Part shown: piece after piece, positions 56,381 to 64,000 of the stretch
Layout of the letters: every line of letters starts with the position of its first letter
Position numbering within the stretch: position 1 is the first letter of the stretch
Assembly: GCF_001308265.1 (NCBI RefSeq)
Contig: NZ_CP012023.1
Coordinates: forward strand, 2,680,932-2,744,931
Direction of reading: 5' to 3'
Source: Celeribacter marinus
GTDB lineage: Bacteria; Pseudomonadota; Alphaproteobacteria; Rhodobacterales; Rhodobacteraceae
Length of the DNA stretch: 64,000 nucleotides
Made by a program: the position numbers and the translations under genes
The notes under the pieces: model-generated
The model's input: the letters and a program-made list of their open reading frames with translations, nothing else
The model's database searches: none
Told to the model about the DNA's origin: nothing

Positions 56381-56411
56381 ACGCGCAAGCGAGGATCCCC
56401 CGCTTGCGCGT
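56381..56411 (-). terminator. Hairpin after tctA
   Basis: ACGCGCAAGCG and CGCTTGCGCGT form a perfect 11-bp stem with a 9-base loop, ending 8 bp past the tctA stop. There is no T run on the minus-strand exit (ATCCG), so it may stabilise the mRNA end or terminate inefficiently. Confidence 0.5.
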
Positions 56412-56418
56412 CATTTCG

Positions 56419-57960
56419 TTAGTCGCGCAATGCGCCTTCGTCGTCGGCCCGTGCACGCATTTGCGCCTTTACCTTACGTCCAAAGATGACAGGCAAGATG
56501 AAGCCAATAATGGCAATCAGCCAGAGTGTGATCGATAGCGGGCTATCAACCAACGTCATCCAGTCACCATTGTCGATTGTGATGGCGCGCCGCAGGTTGT
56601 TCTCCATCGAGTTGCCCAAGAGTGTTCCAAGGATGATGGGAACAAGTGGCACATCAAATTTACGAAGCACCCACCCCAAGACACCAAACCCGATCATCAC
56701 CAAGAGATCGAATGACGAACCTGAAATACCGTAGATCCCAACAAACGACACCATCGCCACAACGGGCATCAAGATACGCGGAGGCACCATCAACAGGCGG
56801 GTGAATAGACCCACCATCGGGATGTTCATCGCCAAGAGCATAAAGTTCGCGATGAAAAGCGCCGCGATCAGACCCCAGACCACATCCGGATTTTGTGTGA
56901 ACAACAACGGGCCAGGTGTGATGTTGAGCGACAACAACACCGCCAAAAGCACCGCAGTGGTCCCCGACCCCGGAACACCAAGCGCAAGCATAGGAACAAG
57001 CGCGCCGCCGGCCGCGGCGTTGTTGCCCGCCTCAGGTGCGGCGACACCACGTGGATCGCCCTTGCCAAACGTCTTGCCGTCTTTATCGACCAAACGTTTC
57101 TCGAAAGAGTACGCGATAAAGGAACCAAGGGACGCCCCCGCACCGGGCAAAACACCTGCAACAAAGCCCAATAACGTCGAGCGGATCATGGTCGGTGTGG
57201 TGTCTTTGATCATCGACATCGGCGGGGTGAGACGCCCCACTTTGATCTTGTCCGCCGTGCCTTCTGCGTTCCCGTGGCGGTGTTCCAAGAAAATGAACAC
57301 TTCGGAGAGCGCAAAGAGGCCAACGATTGCGACAAGGAAATCAAGCCCGTCATACAGGTGGACTTCGCCAAAGGTAAAGCGTGGCACACCCGTCTGCGTA
57401 TCAACGCCGATCATCGCAAAGCCAAGCCCAAGTGCCGCCGCAAATGCCGATTTGGCTTGATTCGTCGACGACACGCCGCCAAGCGTCATGAAGGCCAAGG
57501 CAAACAGCGCGAAATATTCAGCCGGTCCGAACAACAACGCGATTTTCACGAGTTGCGGCGCGAGGAAAATAAGCCCCCAAGTCGCAAAGAACGCCCCGAC
57601 GAAAGAGGCAATGCCAGACAGGGAAAGAGCTTGTCCAGCCATACCTTTTTTCGCCATCGGGTGCCCGTCAAGACAGGTCATCATCGCAGGCTCGTCACCC
57701 GGAATGTTGAGCAAGATGGACGAAATACGCCCGCCATACATCGCGCCGTAATAGACAGAGGTCAGCAAAATAAGGGAGGGTGTCGCGCCAAGGCCAAGCG
57801 TGAACGCCAGTGGGATCAAAATCGCCACACCGTTCGACGGACCAAGACCCGGAAGCGCGCCCATTACAGTGCCCAAAAAACAGCCCAGCAGGGCCAAAAG
57901 GATGTTTTGCCACGTCAATGCAATGGCAAATCCGTCCGCAAGAGACGTCAAAGTATCCAT
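56419..57960 (-). CDS. tctA: Tripartite tricarboxylate transporter, large membrane subunit TctA
   Basis: 513 aa with about 12 transmembrane helices. Family marks are ALLGCFLGTVMGALPGLGPSNG near the N-terminus, SVYYGAMYGGRISSILLNIPG, the duplicated GVLPGAGASLGSFIAYSFE in the second half, and NNAAAGGALVPMLALGVPGS. TctA forms the inner-membrane path for citrate-like tricarboxylates (or other carboxylates), energised by the ion gradient. It is the last gene of the leftward tctC-tctB-tctA operon, starting 12 bp after tctB. The substrate of this copy is not provable from sequence. Confidence 0.95.
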   Translation of the reverse strand: MDTLTSLADGFAIALTWQNILLALLGCFLGTVMGALPGLGPSNGVAILIPLAFTLGLGATPSLILLTSVYYGAMYGGRISSILLNIPGDEPAMMTCLDGHPMAKKGMAGQALSLSGIASFVGAFFATWGLIFLAPQLVKIALLFGPAEYFALFALAFMTLGGVSSTNQAKSAFAAALGLGFAMIGVDTQTGVPRFTFGEVHLYDGLDFLVAIVGLFALSEVFIFLEHRHGNAEGTADKIKVGRLTPPMSMIKDTTPTMIRSTLLGFVAGVLPGAGASLGSFIAYSFEKRLVDKDGKTFGKGDPRGVAAPEAGNNAAAGGALVPMLALGVPGSGTTAVLLAVLLSLNITPGPLLFTQNPDVVWGLIAALFIANFMLLAMNIPMVGLFTRLLMVPPRILMPVVAMVSFVGIYGISGSSFDLLVMIGFGVLGWVLRKFDVPLVPIILGTLLGNSMENNLRRAITIDNGDWMTLVDSPLSITLWLIAIIGFILPVIFGRKVKAQMRARADDEGALRD

Positions 57961-57972
57961 GAGTGTTCTCCT

Positions 57973-58404
57973 TTAAAAGCCAAGTGGGCCACGTGCGAGC
58001 GACAAGCCAAGCACGAGGTGAAAGACAACGTAAATGCCACCAGATGTACCGAGCCCCGTCAAAACGGTCGCAACAAGCCCCGATCCCAAACGCCATGTCA
58101 AATAGGCTGCGGCAAATGCGGTCGCGATCAAAAAGCCCAATACGGGCAAAAGTTCGGCATAGAGCATCATGACCACAACTGCGGATAGAATTTCGGCAAG
58201 CCGGCCAAGGCTCGGCCATTCGGGCGCACTATCGGGCTTGAGCGCAATAACGATGGAACTAAGGCCAAGAATGGCGGCAATGATTAGCGGGAAGGCTTTG
58301 GGACCTACAGCATCGGACAAAAAGCTTTCCTCAATCGCGAGAGCTGCGAAAGCAAAACCAATGGCGATGAGCAGGCCGACAAGTCCAAAAATTCGATCAC
58401 TCAT
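57973..58404 (-). CDS. tctB: Tripartite tricarboxylate transporter, small membrane subunit TctB
   Basis: 143 aa. ATG 58404 (MSDRIFGLVGLLIAI) follows AAGAGGATC; the frame is open to 58470. There are four hydrophobic helices (residues about 8-28, 38-58, 74-110 split in two, and 116-140). The family has little sequence signature, and KAFPLIIAAILGLSSIVIAL and AYLTWRLGSGLVATVLTG are typical. It partners TctA in the membrane. Its 5' leader from tctC contains a stable hairpin. Confidence 0.9.
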   Translation of the reverse strand: MSDRIFGLVGLLIAIGFAFAALAIEESFLSDAVGPKAFPLIIAAILGLSSIVIALKPDSAPEWPSLGRLAEILSAVVVMMLYAELLPVLGFLIATAFAAAYLTWRLGSGLVATVLTGLGTSGGIYVVFHLVLGLSLARGPLGF

Positions 58405-58453
58405 GGGACGATCCTCTTGAGGTAACGGATAAAAAGGGACGTGGGTAAAGAGT

Positions 58454-58479
58454 GGGCGCCGCACTCGCATGCGACGCCC
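58454..58479 (-). promoter_or_regulatory. Intercistronic stem-loop between tctC and tctB
   Basis: Minus strand: GGGCGTCGC-atgcgagt-GCGGCGCCC, a 9-bp stem with one G-T pair and no T run. It directly follows the binding-protein gene, the same placement as the frcB-frcC hairpin, and may keep tctC mRNA in excess over tctBA. Confidence 0.5.
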
Positions 58480-58503
58480 TCAAATAAGTGGCGTTCAGAA
58501 CGC

Positions 58504-59493
58504 TTATTTGATGATACCGATCTCTTTGGAGATGGTTTGGATCTGGGACACGCTGTTTGCTACGAAAGCTTCGAACGCGTCACCTTGCAGATCAAGCGGG
58601 GCCATGCCGTTGTTGGCCATGGTTTCTTTCCACTCAGGTGTCGCATAGAGGTCGGCGATTTTGCCAACCCATGCGTCATATGCTTCGTCGCTCATATCGC
58701 CCGGTGCGTAGAACCCGCGCCAGTTTGCGCCGATGGCGTCAACGCCTTGCTCTTTTGCTGTTGGGAAATCCGCAAACTCACCGCCAAGACGCTCAGGAGA
58801 GAGAACGGCCAAAACGCGAATATCGCCGCTATCGACGAAGCCTTTGGCCTCGGAGATATCACCTGTGAACGCCTGAACGGACCCTGCGAGAAGCTGTGTG
58901 ACAGCCTCGCCACCACCGTCAAACGCGATGTACTTCACAGAACGCACATCATCGATGCCATAGGCATTTGCGGCGATGAGCACTTTGAGGTGATCCCAAC
59001 CGCCAACGGCAGAACCGCCTGCAACAGAAATTGTGGTTGGATCGGCTTTGATGGTGTCGAGCAGCGCGGGCAAATCCGCAATATCGCTATCTGCGGCCAC
59101 AGCGATCACACCGTAGTCAGCACCGATAGAGGCCAACCAACGCACTTCGTCCATAGAGTTGCCAGGGTATGCACCTTGAGCCAGACGTGTCGCAGTCGCT
59201 GCAGAGGCCGCAACGATCAGATCGTTATCATCGCCACGTTTGTTGACAACTTCAGCAAAGGCCACGCCACCGCCGCCACCCGCAAGGTTCACAACCTGCA
59301 TGGTTTTTTCCAAAAGACCGCGATCTTGAAGTGACTTGCCGACCTGACGGCAAGTGAAATCCCAACCGCCGCCGGGGTTCGCAGGCGCGATACACTCGGG
59401 GTTTTCAGGGGTAAAGCCCTCAGCGACAGCGCCAAAGGTGGATGCGCCAAGCAAAGCTGCGGCGACTGTAAGGCGGGTTGCCTTGATGATCAT
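58504..59493 (-). CDS. tctC: Tripartite tricarboxylate transporter, periplasmic binding protein TctC
   Basis: 329 aa. ATG 59493 follows GGAGGAGAATACAC and starts a signal peptide (MIIKATRLTVAAALLGASTF, cleavage near VAEGF). The mature type II binding protein has the Bug/TctC pattern: CIAPANPGGGWDFTCRQVGK, NLAGGGGGVAFAEVVNKRGD, FDGGGEAVTQLLAGSVQAFT, and LAVLSPERL. It binds a tricarboxylate or other organic acid and passes it to TctAB. It is the first gene of the operon, divergent from tctD, and the likely target of TctDE. Confidence 0.95.
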   Translation of the reverse strand: MIIKATRLTVAAALLGASTFGAVAEGFTPENPECIAPANPGGGWDFTCRQVGKSLQDRGLLEKTMQVVNLAGGGGGVAFAEVVNKRGDDNDLIVAASAATATRLAQGAYPGNSMDEVRWLASIGADYGVIAVAADSDIADLPALLDTIKADPTTISVAGGSAVGGWDHLKVLIAANAYGIDDVRSVKYIAFDGGGEAVTQLLAGSVQAFTGDISEAKGFVDSGDIRVLAVLSPERLGGEFADFPTAKEQGVDAIGANWRGFYAPGDMSDEAYDAWVGKIADLYATPEWKETMANNGMAPLDLQGDAFEAFVANSVSQIQTISKEIGIIK

Positions 59494-59615
59494 GTGTATT
59501 CTCCTCCACATATATTATTTTGTCGGGCCGTATGGCCGCCCGAGGTCCAAAGCACTCGCACCACAGGTTTGCGGTCTCCTCGCGACTTGCTATGAGGGAA
59601 CTGTAGATGGTTAAG

Positions 59616-59635
59616 CTGTCGTGAACCTGTCACGA
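59616..59635. promoter_or_regulatory. Repeat pair in the tctC-tctD divergent region, candidate TctD site
   Basis: Two direct copies, CTGTCGTGA and CTGTCACGA, start 11 bp apart (59616, 59627), the spacing used by OmpR-type regulators. The same stretch reads as an inverted repeat TCGTGA-acctg-TCACGA. It lies 29 bp before tctD, inside the 170-bp region shared with tctC. Confidence 0.5.
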
Positions 59636-59663
59636 TGGGCCAAGGTCGACGGAGGGGAACAAG

Positions 59664-60335
59664 ATGCGCATATTGATCGTCGAAGACGCCGCCGATGTCG
59701 CCGAAGCCGTGGCGATCCGGTTGGGTAAAACAGGCATGGCGTGCGATCTCGCGGACAGCTGTGCCGTGGCCGAGGATTTTCTCGCGGTTCAGCGCTACGA
59801 CGCAATTGTACTCGATATCAATCTGCCTGACCGCAATGGCACGGAATTGTTGCATGACATGCGCATGCGCGGCGATCGCACGCCCGTGTTGATGCTCACC
59901 GCCTTGTTTTCCGTCGATGATCGCGTGTCCGCACTTGATCTGGGTGCCGATGACTACCTCGTCAAACCGTTTGATCAACGCGAACTCGAGGCGCGGTTGC
60001 GGGCCTTGGTGCGGCGTGAGGCGGAGCAAAAATCGGACGCCGTCACCCTTGGCCCACTGGCCTTTTCACCTGCTGCACTCAGCGCCACCCTTAATGGTGC
60101 CCCCCTTGATCTGACGCGCCGTGAAGCCACGCTTTTAGGGCTATTGCTACGCAGTCAGGGGGCGGTTTTGAGCAAACAGCGTCTTTATGACGGACTATTC
60201 GCCTTTGATGATGCCGATGTCGGACTAAATGCGATTGAACTTTATATCGCTCGCTTGCGCAAAAAACTGTCGGCGTCATCCATTGGCATCGAAACGCAAC
60301 GCGGCATCGGCTACCGGATTTTCGCGTATGAATAA
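59664..60335 (+). CDS. tctD: Response regulator, OmpR family, TctD-like
   Basis: 223 aa, with GGAGGGGAACAAG before the ATG. The receiver domain (residues 1-115) has the acidic pair in MRILIVEDAADVAEAV, phosphoacceptor Asp51 in AIVLDINLPDRNGTELL, and switch Lys in LVKPFDQRELEARL. The winged-helix DNA-binding domain (about 125-220) has LDLTRREATLLGLLLRSQGA and ELYIARLRKKLSASSIGIET. With TctE it would turn on the divergent tctCBA operon in response to tricarboxylates, as in Salmonella. Its stop overlaps tctE by 8 bp. Confidence 0.93.
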   Translation: MRILIVEDAADVAEAVAIRLGKTGMACDLADSCAVAEDFLAVQRYDAIVLDINLPDRNGTELLHDMRMRGDRTPVLMLTALFSVDDRVSALDLGADDYLVKPFDQRELEARLRALVRREAEQKSDAVTLGPLAFSPAALSATLNGAPLDLTRREATLLGLLLRSQGAVLSKQRLYDGLFAFDDADVGLNAIELYIARLRKKLSASSIGIETQRGIGYRIFAYE

Positions 60336-61731
60336 ATCCGCCACAAACCTGACGGTCAACCGCACACTTTTGTCACGCGTGATGGGCGGAGTACTATCGC
60401 TCTTGGCCATGGGCGGCGTTGTGGTCATGCTAGCATCCTTTGCCTATGGCAAAAATGCCGCGCGCCAATCCTTTGACCGTTTGCTGGTCGGGGCCGCAAG
60501 CGACATCGCGGAATCAATCAATGTGGTCGACGGGACGCCTGTTGCCGACATTCCTGTCTCCGCTTTTGGACTACTGGCCTTCGCCGATTCCGACCGCGTG
60601 ACCTATTCGGTGCGCGGACCAGATGGCACGCTGTTGACGGGGCATGACGGCGCAAAAGAACGCCTTGGCGAACCCCGCGCGATCACCCAACCGCATTTTT
60701 TCGACAGCTCCATCCAAGACGAAGCGGCACGGTTCGTCACGGTTGTACGGCGGTTTTCAGAGCGAGATTTTTCCGGCAATGTGTTTGTCACGGTTGGACA
60801 GACCTTGCGGGCGCGCAACGCAATGGCCATGAGCCTGACAACAGGGGCCGCGATTGTGACCGGACTGGGTGGGATCGCACTTCTACTAAGTGCCTTTTTT
60901 GTCATTCGCTCCGCCATGCGCCCGCTTGAGCGCATGACACAAGAGATGTTGGACCGCGACCCCTACGATCTCACCCCGATGCCCGCCGATGGTCCCGCCG
61001 AGGTGGTTGTGATGGTCCATGCCATGAACCGGTTTATGGGGCGGCTCGACCGCCAAGTTGGCGCAATGAAACATTTGATTTCAGACACCGCGCATCAGTT
61101 GCGCACACCAGTCGCCGCGATCCGCGCACAAGCGGAACTTGCGATTGAGGATGATGGCGATCACCTGCCGCAACGTCTTGACCGGCTGGTGCGGCGCACG
61201 CGGTCGCTTGGGACACTGCTTGATCAAATGCTGTCACGTGCCTTGGTGATTCACCGCTCTGACAACGCCCCACCCACGCCAGTCGATTTACGCGACATTG
61301 CGCTCAAAGTGCTGGAGGACCGCGATCACGAAGTGTTGGCCCCTCACACTGTGGTCGACTTACGCATTGGCGAGACGCCCGTCATGGTGTTGGCCGACGA
61401 TATATCACTTGGAGAAGCCGTTAAAAACATGCTTGCAAACGCACTACGCCATGGAACCTCCCCTGTGGCCATTGGGACATCGTGTGACCACGGGCGCGGA
61501 GAGATATGGGTCGAAGACGCTGGAAGCGGCCCATCTGCGGACGTCCTCGAAAAGATAGGACAACGCTTTGAACGCTCGGCCGCCTCAACGGGCAATAGTG
61601 CGGGCCTTGGCCTGTCGATTGTACGCGCTGTTGCACAGGCCTTTGACGGCAGCGTCCAGATGGACAAAACACCCACCGGCTTTCGCGTCACGCTAAGCCT
61701 GCCTCACCAAACCGAAGTGACATCATCATGA
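60328..61731 (+). CDS. tctE: Sensor histidine kinase, TctE-like
   Basis: 467 aa. ATG 60328 overlaps the tctD stop. Two transmembrane helices (about residues 20-42 GGVLSLLAMGGVVVMLASFA and 185-205 IVTGLGGIALLLSAFFVIRS) enclose a periplasmic sensing loop of about 140 residues. Then come a HAMP-like linker, the H box (MKHLISDTAHQLRTPVAAIR, phospho-His), N box (NMLANALRHGTSP), and G boxes (VEDAGSGPSADV, GNSAGLGLSIVRAVAQAF). It probably senses tricarboxylates in the periplasm, directly or through the binding protein encoded next, whose ATG overlaps its TGA. Confidence 0.93.
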   Translation: MNKSATNLTVNRTLLSRVMGGVLSLLAMGGVVVMLASFAYGKNAARQSFDRLLVGAASDIAESINVVDGTPVADIPVSAFGLLAFADSDRVTYSVRGPDGTLLTGHDGAKERLGEPRAITQPHFFDSSIQDEAARFVTVVRRFSERDFSGNVFVTVGQTLRARNAMAMSLTTGAAIVTGLGGIALLLSAFFVIRSAMRPLERMTQEMLDRDPYDLTPMPADGPAEVVVMVHAMNRFMGRLDRQVGAMKHLISDTAHQLRTPVAAIRAQAELAIEDDGDHLPQRLDRLVRRTRSLGTLLDQMLSRALVIHRSDNAPPTPVDLRDIALKVLEDRDHEVLAPHTVVDLRIGETPVMVLADDISLGEAVKNMLANALRHGTSPVAIGTSCDHGRGEIWVEDAGSGPSADVLEKIGQRFERSAASTGNSAGLGLSIVRAVAQAFDGSVQMDKTPTGFRVTLSLPHQTEVTSS

Positions 61732-62789
61732 GGCCATCCCACATGCAAAGCGGCGTCATCGCAGCCCTCGTCAGTCTGTGCCTTTGGGCCACTCCGGTGT
61801 GTGCCCAAGAAGCCATTGCGCAGTTTGGCGCACCGACGACAAGCGGCACAGCCCTTGTCGTGCGCTCCACCACCGACATTGCCATTCTTGCCCCTGCTCT
61901 AACCGCCTTCGTCGCGGCCAATCCGCGAATTGGCATCACCTATGAGCAATGGGGATCCAACGCGCTGTACGCCGATGGCCTCGCGGCCTGTGAGGGCACC
62001 GAGGCCTCCGCAGACGTTGTGATTTCATCCGGCGTTCATCAGATGGTAGATTTGGTCAATCGCGCCTGTGCCAGCCCCTATGCGTCACCTTTTGCCGCGA
62101 CCCTACCTGCCGCACGCAAGTGGCGTGACGAGCTTTGGGGAATTACCCAAGAGGCCGCTGTTACGATTTACAACACGGCACTCGTCCCCGCTGAGGACGC
62201 GCCGCAAACACGGTTTGCCTTGCTTGACCTTATGCGGCGTCAGTCCGACCACTACCGCGGGCGCATCGCCACCTATGACGTAGAACGCTCTGGGCTCGGT
62301 TTTTTGTTTGCATTCATGGACAGTCAGGAAGCCACCACGTTTGGTGGGCTTCTTGAGGGGTTTTCACGCGTTGATGCGGTCGCAACCTGTTGTTCGGCGG
62401 AAATCATCAAGGGCGTGCAGCGCGGCGATTATTTGATCGCATACAACGTGCTTGGATCCTACGTGGCCTCGGTCCCGCATGAGAATCTGGGCGTTATCTA
62501 TCCAAAGGACTATACCCTGTTTTTGTCGCGCGCCCTGATGATCCCAAAGGCCGCCGCGCATAAAGAGCAAGCCGCGCAATTTTTGGACTTTCTTTTGTCA
62601 CCCGAGGGACAGGGCATTCTGGCGCAAAGTAACTTGGTTCAACATCTTGATACGGACGCATCCCCCCTGCCGCAAAGTGCACAGCGCTATATCCCGATTG
62701 ATCTGACGCTCCTTGTGGCGATGGATCAGCACCGCCGCGCGAGTTTCGTTGCAAAATGGCGCGCAACCTTTGGCGCGGGCGCACGCTAA
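61728..62789 (+). CDS. Periplasmic type II binding protein co-translated with tctDE (PgtC-like accessory sensor?)
   Basis: 353 aa. ATGA overlaps the tctE stop. A signal peptide (SGVIAALVSLCLWATPVCA, cleavage before QEAI) leads to a family 1/Fbp-like binding protein (SBP_bac_11 type): ALVVRSTTDIAILAPALTAF, ADVVISSGVHQMVDLVNRAC, ELWGITQEAAVTIYNTAL, and GDYLIAYNVLGSYVASV. No ABC permease or ATPase is next to it. Being the third gene of a two-component operon, as PgtC is with PgtAB in Salmonella, suggests it senses a ligand and signals to TctE rather than feeding a transporter. That role is inferred. It has internal CC (AVATCCSAE), possibly a disulfide or metal site. Confidence 0.85.
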   Translation: MRPSHMQSGVIAALVSLCLWATPVCAQEAIAQFGAPTTSGTALVVRSTTDIAILAPALTAFVAANPRIGITYEQWGSNALYADGLAACEGTEASADVVISSGVHQMVDLVNRACASPYASPFAATLPAARKWRDELWGITQEAAVTIYNTALVPAEDAPQTRFALLDLMRRQSDHYRGRIATYDVERSGLGFLFAFMDSQEATTFGGLLEGFSRVDAVATCCSAEIIKGVQRGDYLIAYNVLGSYVASVPHENLGVIYPKDYTLFLSRALMIPKAAAHKEQAAQFLDFLLSPEGQGILAQSNLVQHLDTDASPLPQSAQRYIPIDLTLLVAMDQHRRASFVAKWRATFGAGAR

Positions 62790-62843
62790 CCCCCATTTCC
62801 GCACGCCCGTATAGTTTGATCAAAAACCAAACCCACAAATGCA

Positions 62844-62871
62844 AAAAGCCCGCAGTCTCCCACGGGCTTTT
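62844..62871. terminator. Bidirectional terminator between the tctDE operon and the FAH gene
   Basis: AAAAGCCCG and CGGGCTTTT form a 9-bp stem with a 10-base loop and A/T tracts on both sides. It lies between two convergent genes. Confidence 0.85.
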
Positions 62872-62894
62872 CGAACTCTCATAGGCCAACGCGT

Positions 62895-63734
62895 TTACAC
62901 GTCAGCAACACAGACTTGATTTTGAGTGCCAAGCTTGTCGATCCCAAGGGCAACCTTGTCGCCCACTTTGAGATAACGCGGCGGTTTAAAGCCAAGGCCA
63001 ACACCCGGAGGCGTGCCAGTGGACACAATGTCACCCGGCTCAAGCGTAAAGAACTGCGAAAGGTAGGACACGAGGAACGGCACGCGGTAGACCATCGTGG
63101 AGGACGAGCCGTCCTGAACACGCTCACCATTCACCTCTAGCCACATTCCAAGGTTGTCAAAATCGCCCACTTCGTCAGGCGTCACAAGCCATGGACCGGT
63201 CGGGCCAAAGTTGTCGGACGATTTGCCTTTGACCCACTGGCCCGCACGTTCCGCCTGAAATTCGCGCTCGGACACATCGTTGATCAGGCAAAAACCTGCA
63301 ACGTGATCCATCGCGTCCTCTTCAGAAACATATTTCGCAGTCTTGCCAATCACGAAGCCAAGCTCGACCTCCCAGTCGGTTTTGACCGAGTTGCGCGGAA
63401 TGATGATCGGATCATTCGGGCCGCAAATGGCCGATGTAAATTTAGCAAAAATGACCGGCTCTGGCGGAACCTCAAGGCCCGATTCAGCCGCGTGATCGGC
63501 GTAGTTGAGACCGATGCAGATAAATTTGCGGGTGCCGCCCACACAAGAGCCCAAACGCGGGTTGCCCTCAACGATGGGTAGAGACGCCACGTCGATGTCT
63601 TTGAGAGTGGCGAGGTTGACCAAAACGTCCCCCGCAATATCAGCCACATGCGCAGAAAGATCGCGCAGATTGCCGTCGTTGTCTACCAATGCGGGCTTTT
63701 CTGCGCCGCGCTCGCCGTATCGTGCAAATTTCAT
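62895..63734 (-). CDS. FAH-family hydrolase (2,4-diketo-3-deoxy-sugar-acid hydrolase-like)
   Basis: 279 aa. ATG 63734 (MKFARYGERGAEKPALV) follows AAAGGATC; the frame is open to 63773. The fumarylacetoacetase C-terminal fold is visible in FICIGLNYADHAAESGLEVP, VIFAKFTSAICGPNDPI, VELGFVIGK, CLINDVSEREFQAERAGQWV, and DIVSTGTPPGVGLGF with the metal Glu/Asp ligands. This subtype includes ureidoglycolate lyase-like and 2,4-diketo-3-deoxy-L-fuconate hydrolases. The SDR just upstream resembles 2-keto-3-deoxy-L-fuconate dehydrogenase, so this enzyme may cut the diketo acid to pyruvate and lactate. A different diketo substrate remains possible. Confidence 0.85.
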   Translation of the reverse strand: MKFARYGERGAEKPALVDNDGNLRDLSAHVADIAGDVLVNLATLKDIDVASLPIVEGNPRLGSCVGGTRKFICIGLNYADHAAESGLEVPPEPVIFAKFTSAICGPNDPIIIPRNSVKTDWEVELGFVIGKTAKYVSEEDAMDHVAGFCLINDVSEREFQAERAGQWVKGKSSDNFGPTGPWLVTPDEVGDFDNLGMWLEVNGERVQDGSSSTMVYRVPFLVSYLSQFFTLEPGDIVSTGTPPGVGLGFKPPRYLKVGDKVALGIDKLGTQNQVCVADV

Positions 63735-63760
63735 ATGTCTTGATCCTTTTGTTTGGCGTC

Positions 63761-64000
63761 TTAAGCGGTCCAACCGCCGTCGATGACGTGGATTTGGCCC
63801 GTGGTAAAGCTGCTCTCATCGGAGGCGAGATAGGCCACGAGGGCCGCGATTTCGTCGGGCTGACCGATACGCCCCATTGGCTGGCGCGCAATAAAGGCCG
63901 CCATCGCGCCCTCATAATCCCCGGTGTCGCGCAAACGTTGATGCAATGAGGGGCTATCGACCGTACCCGGTGCAATCGCGTTACAACGAATGCCCTTGGT
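63761..64000 (-). CDS. SDR-family oxidoreductase, KDF-dehydrogenase-like (5' part outside window)
   Basis: The last 79 residues of a classical short-chain dehydrogenase are visible; the N-terminus with the NAD site and catalytic Tyr/Lys lies beyond the window. The tail has RCNAIAPGTVDSPSLHQRLR, FIARQPMGRIGQPDEIAALV and the typical ending SFTTGQIHVIDGGWTA. The GTVDSPSL and ARQPMGRIG forms match 2-keto-3-deoxy-L-fuconate/rhamnonate dehydrogenases. It is 26 bp upstream of the FAH gene and probably in one operon with it, giving oxidation of the keto-deoxy acid followed by hydrolysis. Confidence 0.8.
   Translation of the reverse strand, partial: TKGIRCNAIAPGTVDSPSLHQRLRDTGDYEGAMAAFIARQPMGRIGQPDEIAALVAYLASDESSFTTGQIHVIDGGWTA

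Noticed and set aside
57274..58188. 304-codon frame opposite tctA/tctB
   Set aside because: Arg/Lys/Gln-rich antisense shadow of two membrane proteins.
1..64000. CRISPR arrays, insertion sequences, prophage, attachment sites or toxin-antitoxin pairs
   Set aside because: No regularly spaced repeats, transposase, integrase or phage genes were seen; the gene content is that of core metabolism.

Overview
The window looks like a piece of core chromosome from an alphaproteobacterium of the Rhodobacterales (Roseobacter-type). That placement is inferred from gene content: an Frc-type sugar ABC operon, an FMN-riboswitch-controlled type II lumazine synthase, a PutA trifunctional-free enzyme with an Lrp-type PutR, a PuuE-UraD fusion, a free-standing Hint_2 protein and ScfR-like TTTGCAAA sites. 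Genes are dense, with many 1-8 bp overlaps. I see no rRNA, CRISPR array, insertion sequence, prophage or plasmid function. There is one tRNA, Gly(TCC).

Layout. 0-4.5 kb: a ROK repressor (cut by the window edge) diverges from frcBCAK, a fructose-type sugar importer plus kinase. 4.5-5.2 kb: ribH behind an FMN riboswitch. 5.3-9.5 kb: a two-gene RND efflux operon. 9.7-13.8 kb: putA and divergent putR (proline to glutamate). 13.9-15.8 kb: uxuA and an ExoY-like sugar transferase. 16.2-24.3 kb: malate synthase G beside a purine-degradation locus (ureidoglycine aminohydrolase, NCS2 permease, ureidoglycolate lyase, allantoinase-OHCU decarboxylase fusion, HIU hydrolase, LysR regulator). Ureide breakdown yields glyoxylate, which malate synthase consumes. 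24.4-29.3 kb: rpe, a HAD-UbiA prenyltransferase fusion, tRNA-Gly, a 5'-nucleotidase and a TetR regulator with a duplicated operator. 29.4-33.3 kb: small membrane protein, DUF952, pyrD, and a convergent operon of two hotdog thioesterases plus a MATE exporter. 33.5-41.3 kb: two MerR regulators, acyl-CoA dehydrogenase, GST, thiolase and FadB-type enzyme (beta-oxidation).

41.3-45.1 kb: a Hint-domain protein, a probable degenerate M48-like membrane protein and a SPOR-domain protein. 45.2-48.8 kb: the cdd-deoA-deoB-upp pyrimidine salvage operon. 49-53.5 kb: malic enzyme behind a perfect 20-bp palindrome, then propionyl-CoA synthetase behind TTTGCAAA repeats. 53.5-56.3 kb: nadK, glyA and a small membrane protein. 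56.4-62.8 kb: tctCBA tricarboxylate transporter, divergent tctDE two-component system and a co-translated periplasmic binding protein that may be an accessory sensor. 62.9-64 kb: FAH-family hydrolase and the end of an SDR, resembling the non-phosphorylating L-fucose/L-rhamnose route.

The overall theme is uptake and catabolism of sugars, proline, purines, fatty acids, propionate and tricarboxylates. I found no clear-cut new system. The items most worth a second look are the tctDE plus binding-protein operon, the degenerate M48-like/Hint neighbourhood, the ATGA-linked small ORFs at 36.7-37.2 kb, and several unassigned operator palindromes.
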